Below, in pieces: positions 1-7,680 of a stretch of 9,340 nucleotides of DNA; the first letter of the stretch is position 1; every line of letters starts with the position of its first letter. Source of the DNA: Rhodoferax sp. (GTDB lineage Bacteria; Pseudomonadota; Gammaproteobacteria; Burkholderiales; Burkholderiaceae); contig JAIFMT010000121.1 in the NCBI GenBank assembly GCA_020048295.1, positions 1 to 9,340 of the forward strand, in the 5' to 3' direction. The position numbers were made by a program, and so were the translations under genes. The notes beneath the pieces are model-generated. The model made no database searches and was not told the origin of the DNA. It saw only the letters and a program-made list of their open reading frames with translations.

Positions 1-1
1 C

Positions 2-571
2 AAACTCACCCTGCTGGCTGTGCTGCTTGCCCTGAGCGCTTGCGGCGGCGTGCCCCTGCGTTCGCTACCACGCCTGATGAGCCTGCAAAGCGAACTGCTG
101 GTGGCCAACCCGGCTGAATTCATGGTGGCCTTGCAGGTGGATGCTCGTCTGGTGCCCCCTGCCGGCGCCGTGCCCCTGCTGATCGTGAAACTGCTGCCGG
201 CGCAGGCGGGGGCGTTTGAGCCCATTGACAAAAAACTGCCGCTGCAACTGTCGGTGACTTCGGTGTCCACACTGGGCCTGGAGCCGCCACCCGCCGGGCG
301 GCGCTGGCTGATTTACCGCCTGCCCGCGCCGACACAGGCTGAGCTGCTGCGGGTACAAACCACCATCCAACACGCCAAGACCCTGCCCAATGGCCAAGGT
401 GCGGGCAGTCTGAGTGTGGGGGTAGAACAAGACTCGTTGGCGGTGACCGAACCGGCGCTGGCCAGCACGCGCTGGGACACTTGGTTACAAACCCGTCAGC
501 AGGATGGTTTTTATGAAGTCTGGAGCGGCACGCCAGAGCAGATCAGGAAAATGGCCGCTGGCAGGAAATAG
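2..571 (+). CDS. Predicted lipoprotein of unknown function, 5' end cut by the window
   Basis: The frame is open from base 2 to the TAG at 569-571 (189 codons visible), so the true start lies before the window. The first visible residues form a hydrophobic signal segment (LTLLAVLLA) ending in a lipobox L-S-A-C, with the lipidated Cys at codon 14 (bases 41-43) followed by GGV. This predicts a secreted lipoprotein. The +2 residue is Gly, not Asp, which favours outer-membrane sorting. The mature part, about 175 residues, has no membrane segment and no catalytic motif that I recognise. It contains alternating beta-type stretches and ends in a Trp/Tyr-rich segment (RWDTWLQ, DGFYEVW) and a basic tail. 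A GTG at base 20 could be called as a start, but that would cut the signal peptide in half. It is codirectional with modA but 199 nt upstream of it, so it is probably a separate transcription unit. Function unknown. Confidence 0.72.
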   Translation, partial: KLTLLAVLLALSACGGVPLRSLPRLMSLQSELLVANPAEFMVALQVDARLVPPAGAVPLLIVKLLPAQAGAFEPIDKKLPLQLSVTSVSTLGLEPPPAGRRWLIYRLPAPTQAELLRVQTTIQHAKTLPNGQGAGSLSVGVEQDSLAVTEPALASTRWDTWLQTRQQDGFYEVWSGTPEQIRKMAAGRK

Positions 572-660
572 CTGACGACAGCCATCGGGGCAACTCGCTC
601 AGGCCAGAAGGGCCAGCAAGTAAATTCAACCAGGCCAAGCCAGGGTGGAGCAAGGGAGGA

Positions 661-688
661 TTGGCGGGTTTGATAAACTCGTTATTCT
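661..688 (+). promoter_or_regulatory. Possible sigma-70 promoter for modABC
   Basis: TTGGCG (661-666, 4/6 to the -35 consensus) and TATTCT (683-688, 4/6 to the -10 consensus) are separated by 16 nt and lie about 80 nt upstream of the modA start, in the most AT-rich part of the leader. Seen by eye only; both boxes are imperfect. Confidence 0.3.
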
Positions 689-702
689 ATTTTGGAACAA
701 CG
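680..702 (+). promoter_or_regulatory. Possible ModE-like operator upstream of modA
   Basis: An imperfect inverted repeat, CGTTAT (680-685), 11 nt, ACAACG (697-702), overlaps the candidate -10 box and the presumed transcription start. Known ModE operators are palindromes with CGTTAT/ATAACG-type arms about a dozen bases apart, so sequence and position both fit repression by molybdate-bound ModE. No modE gene is in the window. The right arm has one mismatch and the spacing is one base shorter than in the E. coli modA site as I remember it, so this stays tentative. Confidence 0.27.
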
Positions 703-770
703 CGGCTGTTTTTCTGTTTTTATCCAAGCCCGCGACTCCTTTCACCATACAGAAACCCGGAGCCATCCCC

Positions 771-1526
771 ATGCGCCCTAACCCACGTAGCCTGTCCATT
801 CTCATGTTGGCCGTGCTGGCCCATGTCAGCACCTTTGCCGCCGAAGCCCAGGTGGCGGTGGCGGCCAACTTTGCCGAGCCGATCAAGGCGATCGGTGCGG
901 TACTGGAAAAAACCACCGGCCATACCATCAAGGTCACGCTGGGCGCCACCGGCAAGCTGTACGCGCAAATCAAGAACGGCGCGCCATTTGACGTGCTGCT
1001 TTCGGCCGACACCGCCACCCCCGAAAAGCTGGAAAAAGAAGGCCTGGGCCAACCTGGCAGCCGTTTCACCTACGCCACCGGCAAGCTCGTGCTGTGGTCA
1101 GCCAAAGCGGGCCGGGTGGACCACAAAGGCCAGGTTTTGAGAGGAGCCGACCTGGGCAAGGTGGCTTACGCCAACCCCAAGCTGGCGCCCTACGGTGCTG
1201 CCACCGTGCAAGTGATTGACAGGCTCGGCCTGACTGCTGCCCTGACCCCGAAGCTGGTGCAGGGTGAAAGCATTGGCCAGACCTTTACCTTCGCCGCCAC
1301 CGGCAACGCCGATGTCGGCTTTGTCGCCATGTCGCAAGTACTGGAGGGCGGAGCGCTCAAAGGCGGCTCGATGTGGGTGCTGCCGCAAAACCTGTACGAC
1401 CCGATCCGCCAGGACGCGGTGCTCATGCAAAAATCGGCCAGCAATGAAGCCGCGCAGGCGCTGATGAGGCTGCTGAAAAGCCCCAACATCAAAGACCTGA
1501 TCCGCTCCTACGGCTACGCGCTGTAA
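771..1526 (+). CDS. modA: Molybdate ABC transporter, periplasmic binding protein ModA
   Basis: ModA captures molybdate (or tungstate) in the periplasm and delivers it to ModBC. The protein has 251 residues, the usual size. Residues 1-26 form a Sec signal peptide (Arg at 2 and 6, hydrophobic stretch, A-E-A before the predicted cut). The mature chain opens with VAVAANFAEP, followed by GATGKLYAQI (58-67), NGAPFDVLLSAD (69-80), ANPKLAPYGAAT (134-145) and DVGFVAMSQ (181-189), all typical of ModA. The ligand-loop Asn/Thr residues (N33, T60), in place of the E. coli Ser pair, resemble the Azotobacter ModA2 type; this is from memory. I chose the ATG at 771 because GGAG at 759-762 lies 8 nt upstream and the signal peptide starts there. 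The frame is open back to 645, but that adds about 42 unlikely residues. It is followed after 39 nt by modB. A ferric-type anion binder is less likely given the adjacent ModB and ModC. Confidence 0.95.
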   Translation: MRPNPRSLSILMLAVLAHVSTFAAEAQVAVAANFAEPIKAIGAVLEKTTGHTIKVTLGATGKLYAQIKNGAPFDVLLSADTATPEKLEKEGLGQPGSRFTYATGKLVLWSAKAGRVDHKGQVLRGADLGKVAYANPKLAPYGAATVQVIDRLGLTAALTPKLVQGESIGQTFTFAATGNADVGFVAMSQVLEGGALKGGSMWVLPQNLYDPIRQDAVLMQKSASNEAAQALMRLLKSPNIKDLIRSYGYAL

Positions 1527-1565
1527 GGCCACTTTTCATCCACCACCCACCCCTGCCACCATTTG

Positions 1566-2258
1566 ATGCTGCTGTCTGCCGATAACCTGCAAGCCATGGT
1601 CCTGACGCTGAAGGTCGCGACGCTGACCACGGCACTGCTGCTGCTGCTGGGTACGCCGCTGGCCTGGTGGCTGGCGCGCAGCCGTCACTGGATGAAAAGA
1701 CCCGTCGGCGCACTGGTGGCGCTGCCGTTGGTGCTGCCGCCCTCAGTGCTGGGTTTTTACCTGCTGGTCACGATGGGTCCGCACGGCCCGGTAGGCCAGT
1801 TCACGCAGTCGCTGGGCTTGGGAGTGCTGCCGTTCAGCTTTGCCGGGCTGGTGGCCGGATCGGTGCTGTATTCGCTGCCGTTCATGGTGCAGCCGCTGCA
1901 CAACGCGTTTGAGGCGCTGGGTGATCGCCCGCTGGAGGTGGCCGCCACCCTGCGTGCTTCGCCACTTGACACATTTTTCAGCGTCGTCGTGCCGCTATGT
2001 CGGCCGGGCTTTGTGACCGGCATCATCATGAGCTTTGCCCACACCGTGGGTGAATTTGGCGTCGTGCTGATGGTCGGCGGCAACATTCCCGGCGTGACAC
2101 GGATGGTATCGGTGCAGATTTACGACCATGTGGAAGCGGCAGAGTACGCCGACGCGCACCGCCTGGCGGCTGTGATGCTGGTGTTTTCATTTGCCGTGCT
2201 GCTGGCGCTGCACAGCTACAACCAGCGCCACCTGGCGCGCCAGCGCAGCACGCCATGA
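1566..2258 (+). CDS. modB: Molybdate ABC transporter permease ModB
   Basis: ModB forms the transmembrane channel as a homodimer bound to two ModC ATPases. The protein has 230 residues, normal for the family, with about five hydrophobic segments (roughly 11-34, 48-70, 90-110, 139-158 and 198-217). The cytoplasmic coupling helix that docks on the ATPase is visible as the EAA loop, from E124-V-A-A through the conserved Gly-like position to VVPLCRPG (141-148). [15 protein letters not shown] (53-67) and [19 protein letters not shown] (158-176) are characteristic of ModB. I chose the ATG at 1566; a TTG immediately before it, at 1563, would add one residue. There is no clear Shine-Dalgarno sequence, so translation may be coupled to modA, which ends 39 nt upstream. 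The last codons overlap the modC start by 4 nt (ATGA). Confidence 0.95.
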   Translation: MLLSADNLQAMVLTLKVATLTTALLLLLGTPLAWWLARSRHWMKRPVGALVALPLVLPPSVLGFYLLVTMGPHGPVGQFTQSLGLGVLPFSFAGLVAGSVLYSLPFMVQPLHNAFEALGDRPLEVAATLRASPLDTFFSVVVPLCRPGFVTGIIMSFAHTVGEFGVVLMVGGNIPGVTRMVSVQIYDHVEAAEYADAHRLAAVMLVFSFAVLLALHSYNQRHLARQRSTP

Positions 2259-3352
2259 GCACCGACTTGCAATTGCGCATCGGACTGCAGCGTGCTGGAT
2301 TCATGCTGGACCTGAATCTGAGCCTGCCCGGGCGGGGTGTGACTGCGTTGTTTGGCCCCTCGGGTTCGGGCAAAACCACCTGCCTGCGCGTGCTGGCCGG
2401 CCTGGAGCCGCGCGCCCAAGGGCGCATCAGCGTCGCCGATGAGGTGTGGCAAGACAGCGCACAAGGTATCTTCAAGCCGGTACACCAGCGCGCGCTGGGC
2501 TATGTGTTTCAGGAATCCAGCCTGTTTGACCACCTGAGCGTGCAGGCCAACATCCGCTATGGGTTTGAACGCACGCCGGCAGCGCAGCGCAATCACGGCT
2601 GGGACCATGCGCTGGAACTGCTGGGCATCGGACACCTGCTGGCACGCATGCCACATGAGTTATCGGGCGGTGAGCGCCAGCGGGTGGCGATGGCGCGCGC
2701 CCTGGCCACCAGTCCGCGTGTGCTGCTGATGGACGAACCGCTGGCTGCACTCGACGCGCAGCGCAAGGCCGAAATACTGCCCTGGCTGGAACAGTTGCAC
2801 GAGCGACTTGACATCCCGGTGCTGTATGTCACCCATTCGGCAGACGAAGTCGCGCGTCTGGCCGACCACCTGGTGCTGCTGCAGGCCGGACAGGTGCAGG
2901 CCAGCGGCGCGCTGATCGAATTGTTGACACGGCTGGACCTGCCGCTGGCGCAGGGTGACAACGCCGCCGCGCTGATTGAAGCGACGGTGGCCACAGATAC
3001 ACCCAGCGAACAACTGACCGCGCTGGTGTTTGCTGGTGGCCGCCTGCTGATTCCAACCACGCGCAGTAGCCCGTCGCCTGGCAAGCGGGTCCGCTTGCGC
3101 ATCCAGGCGCGCGATGTCAGCCTGGCGTTGCAACCGGCGCAACACACCAGCCTCTTGAACATCCTGAGCGCCACCGTGATGGACCTGGCCGACGACGGTG
3201 CGGGCCAGGTGCTGGTGGCCTTGCGCCTGGGCGCTGACACGCAGCCACTGCGGCTGCTGTCGCGCATCAGCCGGTATTCGGCGCAGGCGCTGCAGCTTGC
3301 CCCAGGGCTGGCGCTGTACGCGCAAATCAAAGGCGTGGCGCTGGTGCGCTGA
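2255..3352 (+). CDS. modC: Molybdate ABC transporter ATP-binding protein ModC
   Basis: ModC hydrolyses ATP to drive molybdate import through ModB. The protein has 365 residues, the usual length. The nucleotide-binding domain shows Walker A GPSGSGKT (34-41), the Q-loop Gln at 86 in [10 protein letters not shown], the ABC signature [10 protein letters not shown] (136-145), Walker B VLLMDEP (156-162) with catalytic Glu161, the D-loop AALD (164-167) and the switch His194. The C-terminal part, about 296-363, fits one TOBE/Mop domain ([11 protein letters not shown], then a second strand set ending in [10 protein letters not shown]). In this family that domain binds oxyanion or regulates transport. 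The start ATG overlaps the modB stop as ATGA, which suggests translational coupling and one modABC transcript. All catalytic residues are present. A sulfate or iron ATPase is unlikely because of the Mop-type tail and the ModAB partners. Confidence 0.96.
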   Translation: MSTDLQLRIGLQRAGFMLDLNLSLPGRGVTALFGPSGSGKTTCLRVLAGLEPRAQGRISVADEVWQDSAQGIFKPVHQRALGYVFQESSLFDHLSVQANIRYGFERTPAAQRNHGWDHALELLGIGHLLARMPHELSGGERQRVAMARALATSPRVLLMDEPLAALDAQRKAEILPWLEQLHERLDIPVLYVTHSADEVARLADHLVLLQAGQVQASGALIELLTRLDLPLAQGDNAAALIEATVATDTPSEQLTALVFAGGRLLIPTTRSSPSPGKRVRLRIQARDVSLALQPAQHTSLLNILSATVMDLADDGAGQVLVALRLGADTQPLRLLSRISRYSAQALQLAPGLALYAQIKGVALVR

Positions 3353-3368
3353 CCTGGCGTGTCAAATG

Positions 3369-3424
3369 CAACCGGATTGACAGCTGACCAGCAGCCCCTG
3401 CCAGTCAGCCCGGTTGGCTGGTTT
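3369..3424 (+). terminator. Hairpin region between convergent genes, possible terminator
   Basis: In the 109-nt gap between modC and the opposite-strand lipoprotein gene, CCAGTCA (3401-3407) can pair with TGGCTGG (3415-3421) with one G-T wobble, followed by a short T run (3422-3424). An alternative, longer fold pairs CAACCGG (3369-3375) with CCGGTTG (3410-3416) and GCTGAC (3383-3388) with GTCAGC (3404-3409), leaving a 7-nt bulge. The position after modC fits termination, but the T tract is poor, so a classical intrinsic terminator is not certain. Confidence 0.4.
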
Positions 3425-3461
3425 GCGCCGCACCGGCAACGCATCACCAGCCAGCATCAAC

Positions 3462-5792
3462 TCAGCTGCCCAATTTACCCAGATTGATCAGTTGCACTTC
3501 GCCGCTGTTGTCATCGACACCGTCGTTGTCGTTGACGATCAGCACATTGCCGTTAGCCAGGCGGGCCGCTCCTTCAATCTTCTCGGGCACGTTGCCACCC
3601 GGCGCTTTCAGGTCGCCCAGCAGGTCGCGCATCAGGGTTTTGGTCAGCGTGGCACCGTCAGCCACACCAGTCAGGTCAATCTGGTACAGGCGCTTGATGC
3701 GTGCATCCGGCCCGCCCTGGTTATCGCGCTCGACCAGCATGAACTGGCCGCTACCCAGCGCCGTGATGTCTGACAGGCCAACCCAACCGCCATTGGGCGA
3801 GCTGACCACGTCCAGCGGGTAGAACATGAACTGCCAAGTCTTGGCGCTCAGGTCATACACGCCGATGCGCGGTTTGGTCTCACCCTTCCAGGCGCGCTGC
3901 AAAGCCACCACCAGTTTGCCATCAGACTCGGCCACGCCCTCAAATCCAAAGCGCAGCTGTTTGGCGTTCACATCTGCCGGCAGGGCAATGATGTCTTCAA
4001 TGACACCACTGGCGCTGAGCTTGAAGATCAGGTTGGCGGTCTTGACCGGGTAAGCGGCATCACCCACGGTGCCGCTGCCTTCGGAGGCCACCCAGAAGCC
4101 ACCGCTGCTGGCCACCGCGATGCCCTCGGGATCGAGGTTGACACTGCCGTCGGCGTTGACCATGGCTTTCAGGTCGGTGTCATCGAACGCGTCGGCACTG
4201 GCCGTATCGGGCAGCGTGGCCGCCAGCGCGGCGATCTTGCCGTTGGGGTCAGTGATGCGGATTTCTTTTTGCAGCTTGGCGGGCGCACTGGCCGTGTCGA
4301 TCTCGAACACCCGATTGGCTCCAAAAAAGCTGTCGTCCACCGCATACACCAGCGAGCCCGTGCTGGCAGCCGCCAAGCCAGACAAGGCAGCCCACGGAAT
4401 CGGCGTGCCGTCCGCACGGTTGACTGACTGGATCGTGGGGTAGGCGGCAGCAGCCGTCTGGTACTGGTAAATGTTAAGACTTGAACGCGCCAGAATGCTG
4501 CGGTCGTCGTTCTCGCTGGCTGCAATCAGCAGATTGCGCGACGGAATGGCCAGCACGCCTTCGGGAGCCAGAGCGGCTGGCAGCACCTGCTTGTAGGCGG
4601 GCGTGTTGGCTTTGCTGAGGTCATAAACCGCCAGCACGCTGGAGCGCTCGGACGCCACAAACAGGTAGTCGGTGCCCTCGAAGCGGCCAAACTCGGCGTT
4701 TTCAGGTTCGTTACCCTTGGCATCAGAACGTTTGTCGTTGGTGTGGCCAATACTGGCGACCAGGTGTTCCACTGAATTGCCAGCTTCATAGGCCACGCTG
4801 CCATCGCTGTTGAACACGGTGAAGCTGCGGCTACCGCCATCCAGATCGCCCTCGTTGGCGGTGACAAACTGGGTCTTGGAGATCCACGTCACGCCATCGG
4901 GCTCACGCAGGCGGCTGGATTGCGATTGCGTCAGCTCGATCAGATGCGGTTTTTGATCGACGGTGTCAACCTGCGTCAAGTTCACACTGCCGGCGCTGAA
5001 ATGCTTGGTGACCTTGCCCGTCGCCAGGTCCACAAGAGCAATGTGATTGTTTTCTTGCAGCGTCACCACGGCGACGTTAGCCTCGTTGATGTCCACGTAT
5101 TCCGGCTCGGGGTCGGTGGGGTAAAGCATGCCGTCCAGCCCGGTCAGGCTCACAACGCGGGTTTTCCAGGTGCTGGCTGCCCCAGACACATCCACAATCA
5201 CCAGGCTACCAGCGGGCAATTGGGGAAGGGCACCATCATTGACATCTTCGTCACGCTCGTTTTCGATCACCACGGCAATAAACTTGCCATCTTTGCTGAC
5301 CGCCACCGAGTCCGGCTGGCCCGGTAGCGCAATACTGGCCACTTCCTTGCGGGTGGCAATGTCCACCACCACCAATTTGCCAGAGACGTTGACAAAGTCG
5401 GTGCGGGTGTTGACTGCCACCAGCGCCTGAGTGCCCAGCACCGTGACCGAGGTGGGCTCGCCACCCATCGCCAACGCACCCAGGGCCTTGGGCGCCTTGA
5501 CATCGGTGATGTCAACAAAGCCAACCTCACCCTTGGGACTGTTGCTGTAGATCAGCGTCATGCCGTCAGTGCTGGCAGCCACGATTTCGGCTGCAGTGGA
5601 ATCGGCCGACTCGCACGAGGCACCGACCTGATTGCACACCGCAAAGGTTGAAACACGGTTGAAAAACTTGGCAGGGTTGGGCACCGAGATTTCCGGCACA
5701 ACCACCACCGCATCATCGTCGCTGCCGCCGCAGCCGCTCAAAAAACTGCCCAGCAGCACACTCACAGCGATTGAAATCAGGCTTTTCTTCAA
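3462..5792 (-). CDS. Two-domain beta-propeller lipoprotein with phytase-like esterase domain
   Basis: This encodes about 776 residues, read on the - strand to a TGA at 3464-3462. The N-terminus is a lipoprotein signal: KK, a hydrophobic stretch and a lipobox L-S-G-C with Cys21, followed by GGSDDD; a cell-surface or periplasmic outer-membrane lipoprotein is likely. Residues about 45-445 look like a seven-bladed-propeller or 'choice-of-anchor I' type region, with repeated strands such as KLVVVDIATRKEV and QPDSVAVSKDGKF and the motif TANEGDLDGGSRSFTVF. Residues about 455-770 match the family named 'esterase-like activity of phytase' (ALSGLAA, DPEGIAV, GGFWVASEGSG, FGFEGVAE, FMLVERDNQGG, and a final IVNDNDGVDDN acidic loop that could bind calcium). 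I prefer the TTG at 5792 because GGAG lies 6 nt upstream and the signal peptide then begins M-K-K. The GTG at 5804 adds only four residues and lacks a ribosome site. Substrate unknown; the family name does not prove phytase activity. It stands alone, convergent with modC and divergent from miaA. Confidence 0.85.
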   Translation of the reverse strand: MKKSLISIAVSVLLGSFLSGCGGSDDDAVVVVPEISVPNPAKFFNRVSTFAVCNQVGASCESADSTAAEIVAASTDGMTLIYSNSPKGEVGFVDITDVKAPKALGALAMGGEPTSVTVLGTQALVAVNTRTDFVNVSGKLVVVDIATRKEVASIALPGQPDSVAVSKDGKFIAVVIENERDEDVNDGALPQLPAGSLVIVDVSGAASTWKTRVVSLTGLDGMLYPTDPEPEYVDINEANVAVVTLQENNHIALVDLATGKVTKHFSAGSVNLTQVDTVDQKPHLIELTQSQSSRLREPDGVTWISKTQFVTANEGDLDGGSRSFTVFNSDGSVAYEAGNSVEHLVASIGHTNDKRSDAKGNEPENAEFGRFEGTDYLFVASERSSVLAVYDLSKANTPAYKQVLPAALAPEGVLAIPSRNLLIAASENDDRSILARSSLNIYQYQTAAAAYPTIQSVNRADGTPIPWAALSGLAAASTGSLVYAVDDSFFGANRVFEIDTASAPAKLQKEIRITDPNGKIAALAATLPDTASADAFDDTDLKAMVNADGSVNLDPEGIAVASSGGFWVASEGSGTVGDAAYPVKTANLIFKLSASGVIEDIIALPADVNAKQLRFGFEGVAESDGKLVVALQRAWKGETKPRIGVYDLSAKTWQFMFYPLDVVSSPNGGWVGLSDITALGSGQFMLVERDNQGGPDARIKRLYQIDLTGVADGATLTKTLMRDLLGDLKAPGGNVPEKIEGAARLANGNVLIVNDNDGVDDNSGEVQLINLGKLGS

Positions 5793-5798
5793 GGTTTT

Positions 5799-5802
5799 CT
5801 CC
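5799..5802 (-). promoter_or_regulatory. Ribosome binding site that selects a TTG start
   Basis: On the - strand GGAG (complement of 5799-5802) stands 6 nt before TTG at 5792-5790. It lies directly after the alternative GTG start (5804-5802) and partly inside it, so the two starts cannot both use it. The GTG start has only a pyrimidine-rich stretch upstream. This supports initiation at the TTG. Confidence 0.55.
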
Positions 5803-5804
5803 AC

Positions 5805-5977
5805 AGGTTAAAGGGCAGGAGTGTTGTGTCCCAGTGTGTCACTTTGATGAAATCTGGCCGCATCAACGCCCGCTGGGCCAGACACCGGCCGCCGCAGCCG
5901 CCACCGTGACAATGCGCGCACTCCCGGCAGGCCACAGGTGGATTGCGTAACATCGGCAGCCATTTCCCAACCCAACC
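5805..5977. other. Divergent intergenic region between the lipoprotein gene and miaA
   Basis: About 173 nt that must carry promoters in both directions. I see no convincing -35/-10 pair. A 6-bp inverted repeat, CTGGCC (5854-5859) and GGCCAG (5876-5881), has a 16-nt loop, too weak to name as an operator. The part nearest miaA has no clear Shine-Dalgarno sequence. Confidence 0.35.
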
Positions 5978-7021
5978 ATGATGCCGTTCACACCCATTGC
6001 TGCCACTGCCAAACTGCTGCGCCCGGCACCAGCCAGTCCGTTGCCGCGCTACTTGGCCATTGCCGGGCCGACTGCAGCGGGCAAAACGGCAGCGGCGCTG
6101 GCCATTGCGCAGCGTTACCCGGTGGAGATCATCAGCGTCGATTCAGCTCTGGTGTATCGCGGCATGGACATCGGCAGCGCCAAGCCCAGCGCCGCCGAGC
6201 TGGCTGCCGTACCCCACCATCTGATCAACATCCGTGACCCGCTGCACGCCTACAGCGCAGCCGAATTTGTGCGCGATGCAAGCGTGCTGCTGCACGCCAT
6301 CACCGCGCGCGGCAACTTGCCACTGCTGGTGGGGGGCACCATGCTGTATTTCAAGGCGCTGCGAGACGGGCTTGACGACATGCCCCCAGCCAGCCCGGCG
6401 CTGCGCCTGGTGATTGAACAAGAGGCCGCGCACAAAGGTTGGCCAGCGCTGCACGCCGAACTGGCGCAGGTGGACCCGGCCACCGCCGCCCGGCTGGCCC
6501 CGGCCGATTCGCAGCGCATTGCCCGCGCGCTGGAGGTGTATCGCCTGACCGGGCTGCCGCTATCGCACTTTCATACTTCTAAAAACAGAGCTGCCAGCGC
6601 AATATCCGTAAGTGCTACAGGCCAAAATAGCTTGACCTTTTTGACAATACACCCGTTGCTGATCTCGTTGGAGCCGCATGACCGCGCCTGGCTGCACCAG
6701 CGCATTGCGCAGCGCTTTGATGCCATGCTGAACGGTGGTTTTCTCGATGAAGTGCGGGCCTTGCGCTCGCGTGGCGACCTGCACGCTGATCTGCCGGCCA
6801 TGCGCTGCGTCGGCTACCGCCAGGGCTGGGAAGCGCTGGACGGCCAATGGCCGCTGGCGCAGCTGCGCGACAAGGGCATTTTTGCCACGCGCGGGCTGGC
6901 CAAGCGCCAGATCACCTGGCTGCGCAGCATGCCCGAGCGCCACGTGGTGGCCTGCGATGCGCCCGATGCGCTGCAGCAAGTGCTGACGCTGGCCGATGCC
7001 TTCATGGGGGCTGCTGCATGA
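5978..7021 (+). CDS. miaA: tRNA dimethylallyltransferase MiaA, with a repeat-derived insert
   Basis: MiaA transfers a dimethylallyl group to N6 of A37 in tRNAs that read codons starting with U. The protein has 347 residues, somewhat longer than E. coli MiaA (316). The P-loop GPTAAGKT is at 30-37, followed by [18 protein letters not shown] (53-70), [11 protein letters not shown] (78-88), [12 protein letters not shown] (117-128), [16 protein letters not shown] (177-192), [11 protein letters not shown] (275-285) and [15 protein letters not shown] (304-318), all family landmarks. Two changes explain the length: about 20 extra N-terminal residues and a low-complexity segment at about 200-224 ([12 protein letters not shown] and on), encoded by the AT-rich repeat at 6576-6646. 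The catalytic core on both sides is intact, so the enzyme is probably active. There are two adjacent ATGs (5978, 5981) and no clear ribosome site, so the exact start is uncertain. The stop overlaps the next gene by 4 nt (ATGA). Confidence 0.95.
   Translation: MMPFTPIAATAKLLRPAPASPLPRYLAIAGPTAAGKTAAALAIAQRYPVEIISVDSALVYRGMDIGSAKPSAAELAAVPHHLINIRDPLHAYSAAEFVRDASVLLHAITARGNLPLLVGGTMLYFKALRDGLDDMPPASPALRLVIEQEAAHKGWPALHAELAQVDPATAARLAPADSQRIARALEVYRLTGLPLSHFHTSKNRAASAISVSATGQNSLTFLTIHPLLISLEPHDRAWLHQRIAQRFDAMLNGGFLDEVRALRSRGDLHADLPAMRCVGYRQGWEALDGQWPLAQLRDKGIFATRGLAKRQITWLRSMPERHVVACDAPDALQQVLTLADAFMGAAA
6576..6646 (+). repeat. Dispersed palindromic repeat, copy 1, in frame within miaA
   Basis: An AT-rich block in a GC-rich gene, with core 6589-6629. 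It contains AGCTGCCAGCGC (6589-6600), a short stem AGCGC/GTGCT (6596-6600 with 6612-6616, one G-T wobble) and AGGCCAAAATA (6619-6629). The reverse complement of 9045-9085 aligns to this core without gaps, 25 of 41 bases identical. Identity is concentrated in the left AGCTGC-AGCG block and the right GCT-AGGCCAA block. CTTC flanks both copies at the same distance to the left. The miaA reading frame runs through it with codons uncommon in the rest of the gene (AAA, AGA, ATA, AGT). The outer borders are approximate. I recall similar short elements in Comamonadaceae genomes but could not check this. Confidence 0.68.
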
Positions 7022-7680
7022 GCCTGATCATCGAGCACCTGAGCAAGCGCTACGGCGAGGTGCCGGTGTTCAGCCACGTCTCACTGCGCGTCGCCGCCGG
7101 CGAATTTGTCGCCATCATTGGCGAGTCTGGCGTGGGCAAATCCACGCTGCTCAACTGCATGGCGGGGCTGGACAGCTGGAACCACGGCACGGTATGGCTC
7201 GACGGTCATGACCTGAGCCGACTCGGTGACGACGCGCTGGCACGGCTGCGGCGCGAGAAAACCGGCTTTGTGTTTCAGGCCTTTCATGTGTTGCCGCACC
7301 TGAGCGTGGCGCAAAACGTGGCGCTGCCGCTGATGCTGCTGGGCCAGCACGACAACGCGCGGGTGCAGGCGATGCTTGAACAAGTTGGCCTGGGCGAACT
7401 CGGTGACCGGCTACCGCAGCAGCTCAGCGGCGGGCAACTGCAGCGGGTAGCGATCGCCCGGGCGCTGATTCACCGCCCGATGCTGCTGCTGGCCGACGAG
7501 CCCACCGGCAACCTCGACCCGCGCACCGCCCTGCGGGTGATGGACGCACTGGTCAGCCAGACCCGTGCCCACGGCGCGGCGATGGTTCTTGTAACCCATT
7601 CACAAGCCGCTGCAGCGCGTGCCGACCGGGTGTTGCTGCTGACTGCGGATGGCTTGAGCGCGCATGCAAATCCGAATTGA
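7018..7680 (+). CDS. ABC transporter ATP-binding protein, LolD/MacB-like
   Basis: A 220-residue stand-alone ATPase of the LolD/YbbA/MacB group, which power FtsX-like permeases in lipoprotein release or export. It has Walker A GESGVGKS (35-42), the Q-loop Gln87 in [18 protein letters not shown], signature [15 protein letters not shown] (136-150), Walker [13 protein letters not shown] (156-167) with Glu161, and the switch His194. The phrase ADEPTGNLD and the FQ.FHLLP-like Q-loop are typical of this group. The start ATG at 7018 overlaps the miaA stop (ATGA) and gives a normal N-terminus ([13 protein letters not shown]). The frame is open back to 6847, but that stretch is miaA in another frame. 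No permease gene lies beside it: upstream is miaA, and downstream pabBC begins 17 nt before its stop. The partner and the substrate are unknown, so I give no symbol. Confidence 0.9.
   Translation: MSLIIEHLSKRYGEVPVFSHVSLRVAAGEFVAIIGESGVGKSTLLNCMAGLDSWNHGTVWLDGHDLSRLGDDALARLRREKTGFVFQAFHVLPHLSVAQNVALPLMLLGQHDNARVQAMLEQVGLGELGDRLPQQLSGGQLQRVAIARALIHRPMLLLADEPTGNLDPRTALRVMDALVSQTRAHGAAMVLVTHSQAAAARADRVLLLTADGLSAHANPN

Noticed and set aside
572..644. A terminator for the first lipoprotein gene
   Set aside because: Only a 4-bp GGCC/GGCC pairing around 603-615 is visible and no T tract follows.
645..770. A longer modA start adding about 42 residues
   Set aside because: The extra residues precede a good signal peptide and would hide it. 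GGAG at 759-762 supports the ATG at 771, and the extension overlaps the likely promoter.
1630..1650. CTG repeats in modB and similar runs elsewhere, as simple-sequence repeats
   Set aside because: They are leucine codons of membrane segments or signal peptides in GC-rich codon use.
2593..3447. A 284-codon open frame on the - strand opposite modC
   Set aside because: The + strand encodes a full ModC with all ATPase motifs. The antisense product is low-complexity, rich in Ser, Arg and Cys.
3462..5792. Naming the lipoprotein a phytase and linking it to a Pho box
   Set aside because: The 'phytase-like' family name comes from distant similarity and no catalytic set is confirmed. A GTGACAC-like stretch upstream (on the - strand near 5834-5842) does not match the Pho box well enough.
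6576..6646. The AT-rich block in miaA as a frameshift or sequencing error
   Set aside because: The frame is continuous, both flanks carry correct MiaA motifs in the same frame, and a related block occurs in pabBC.
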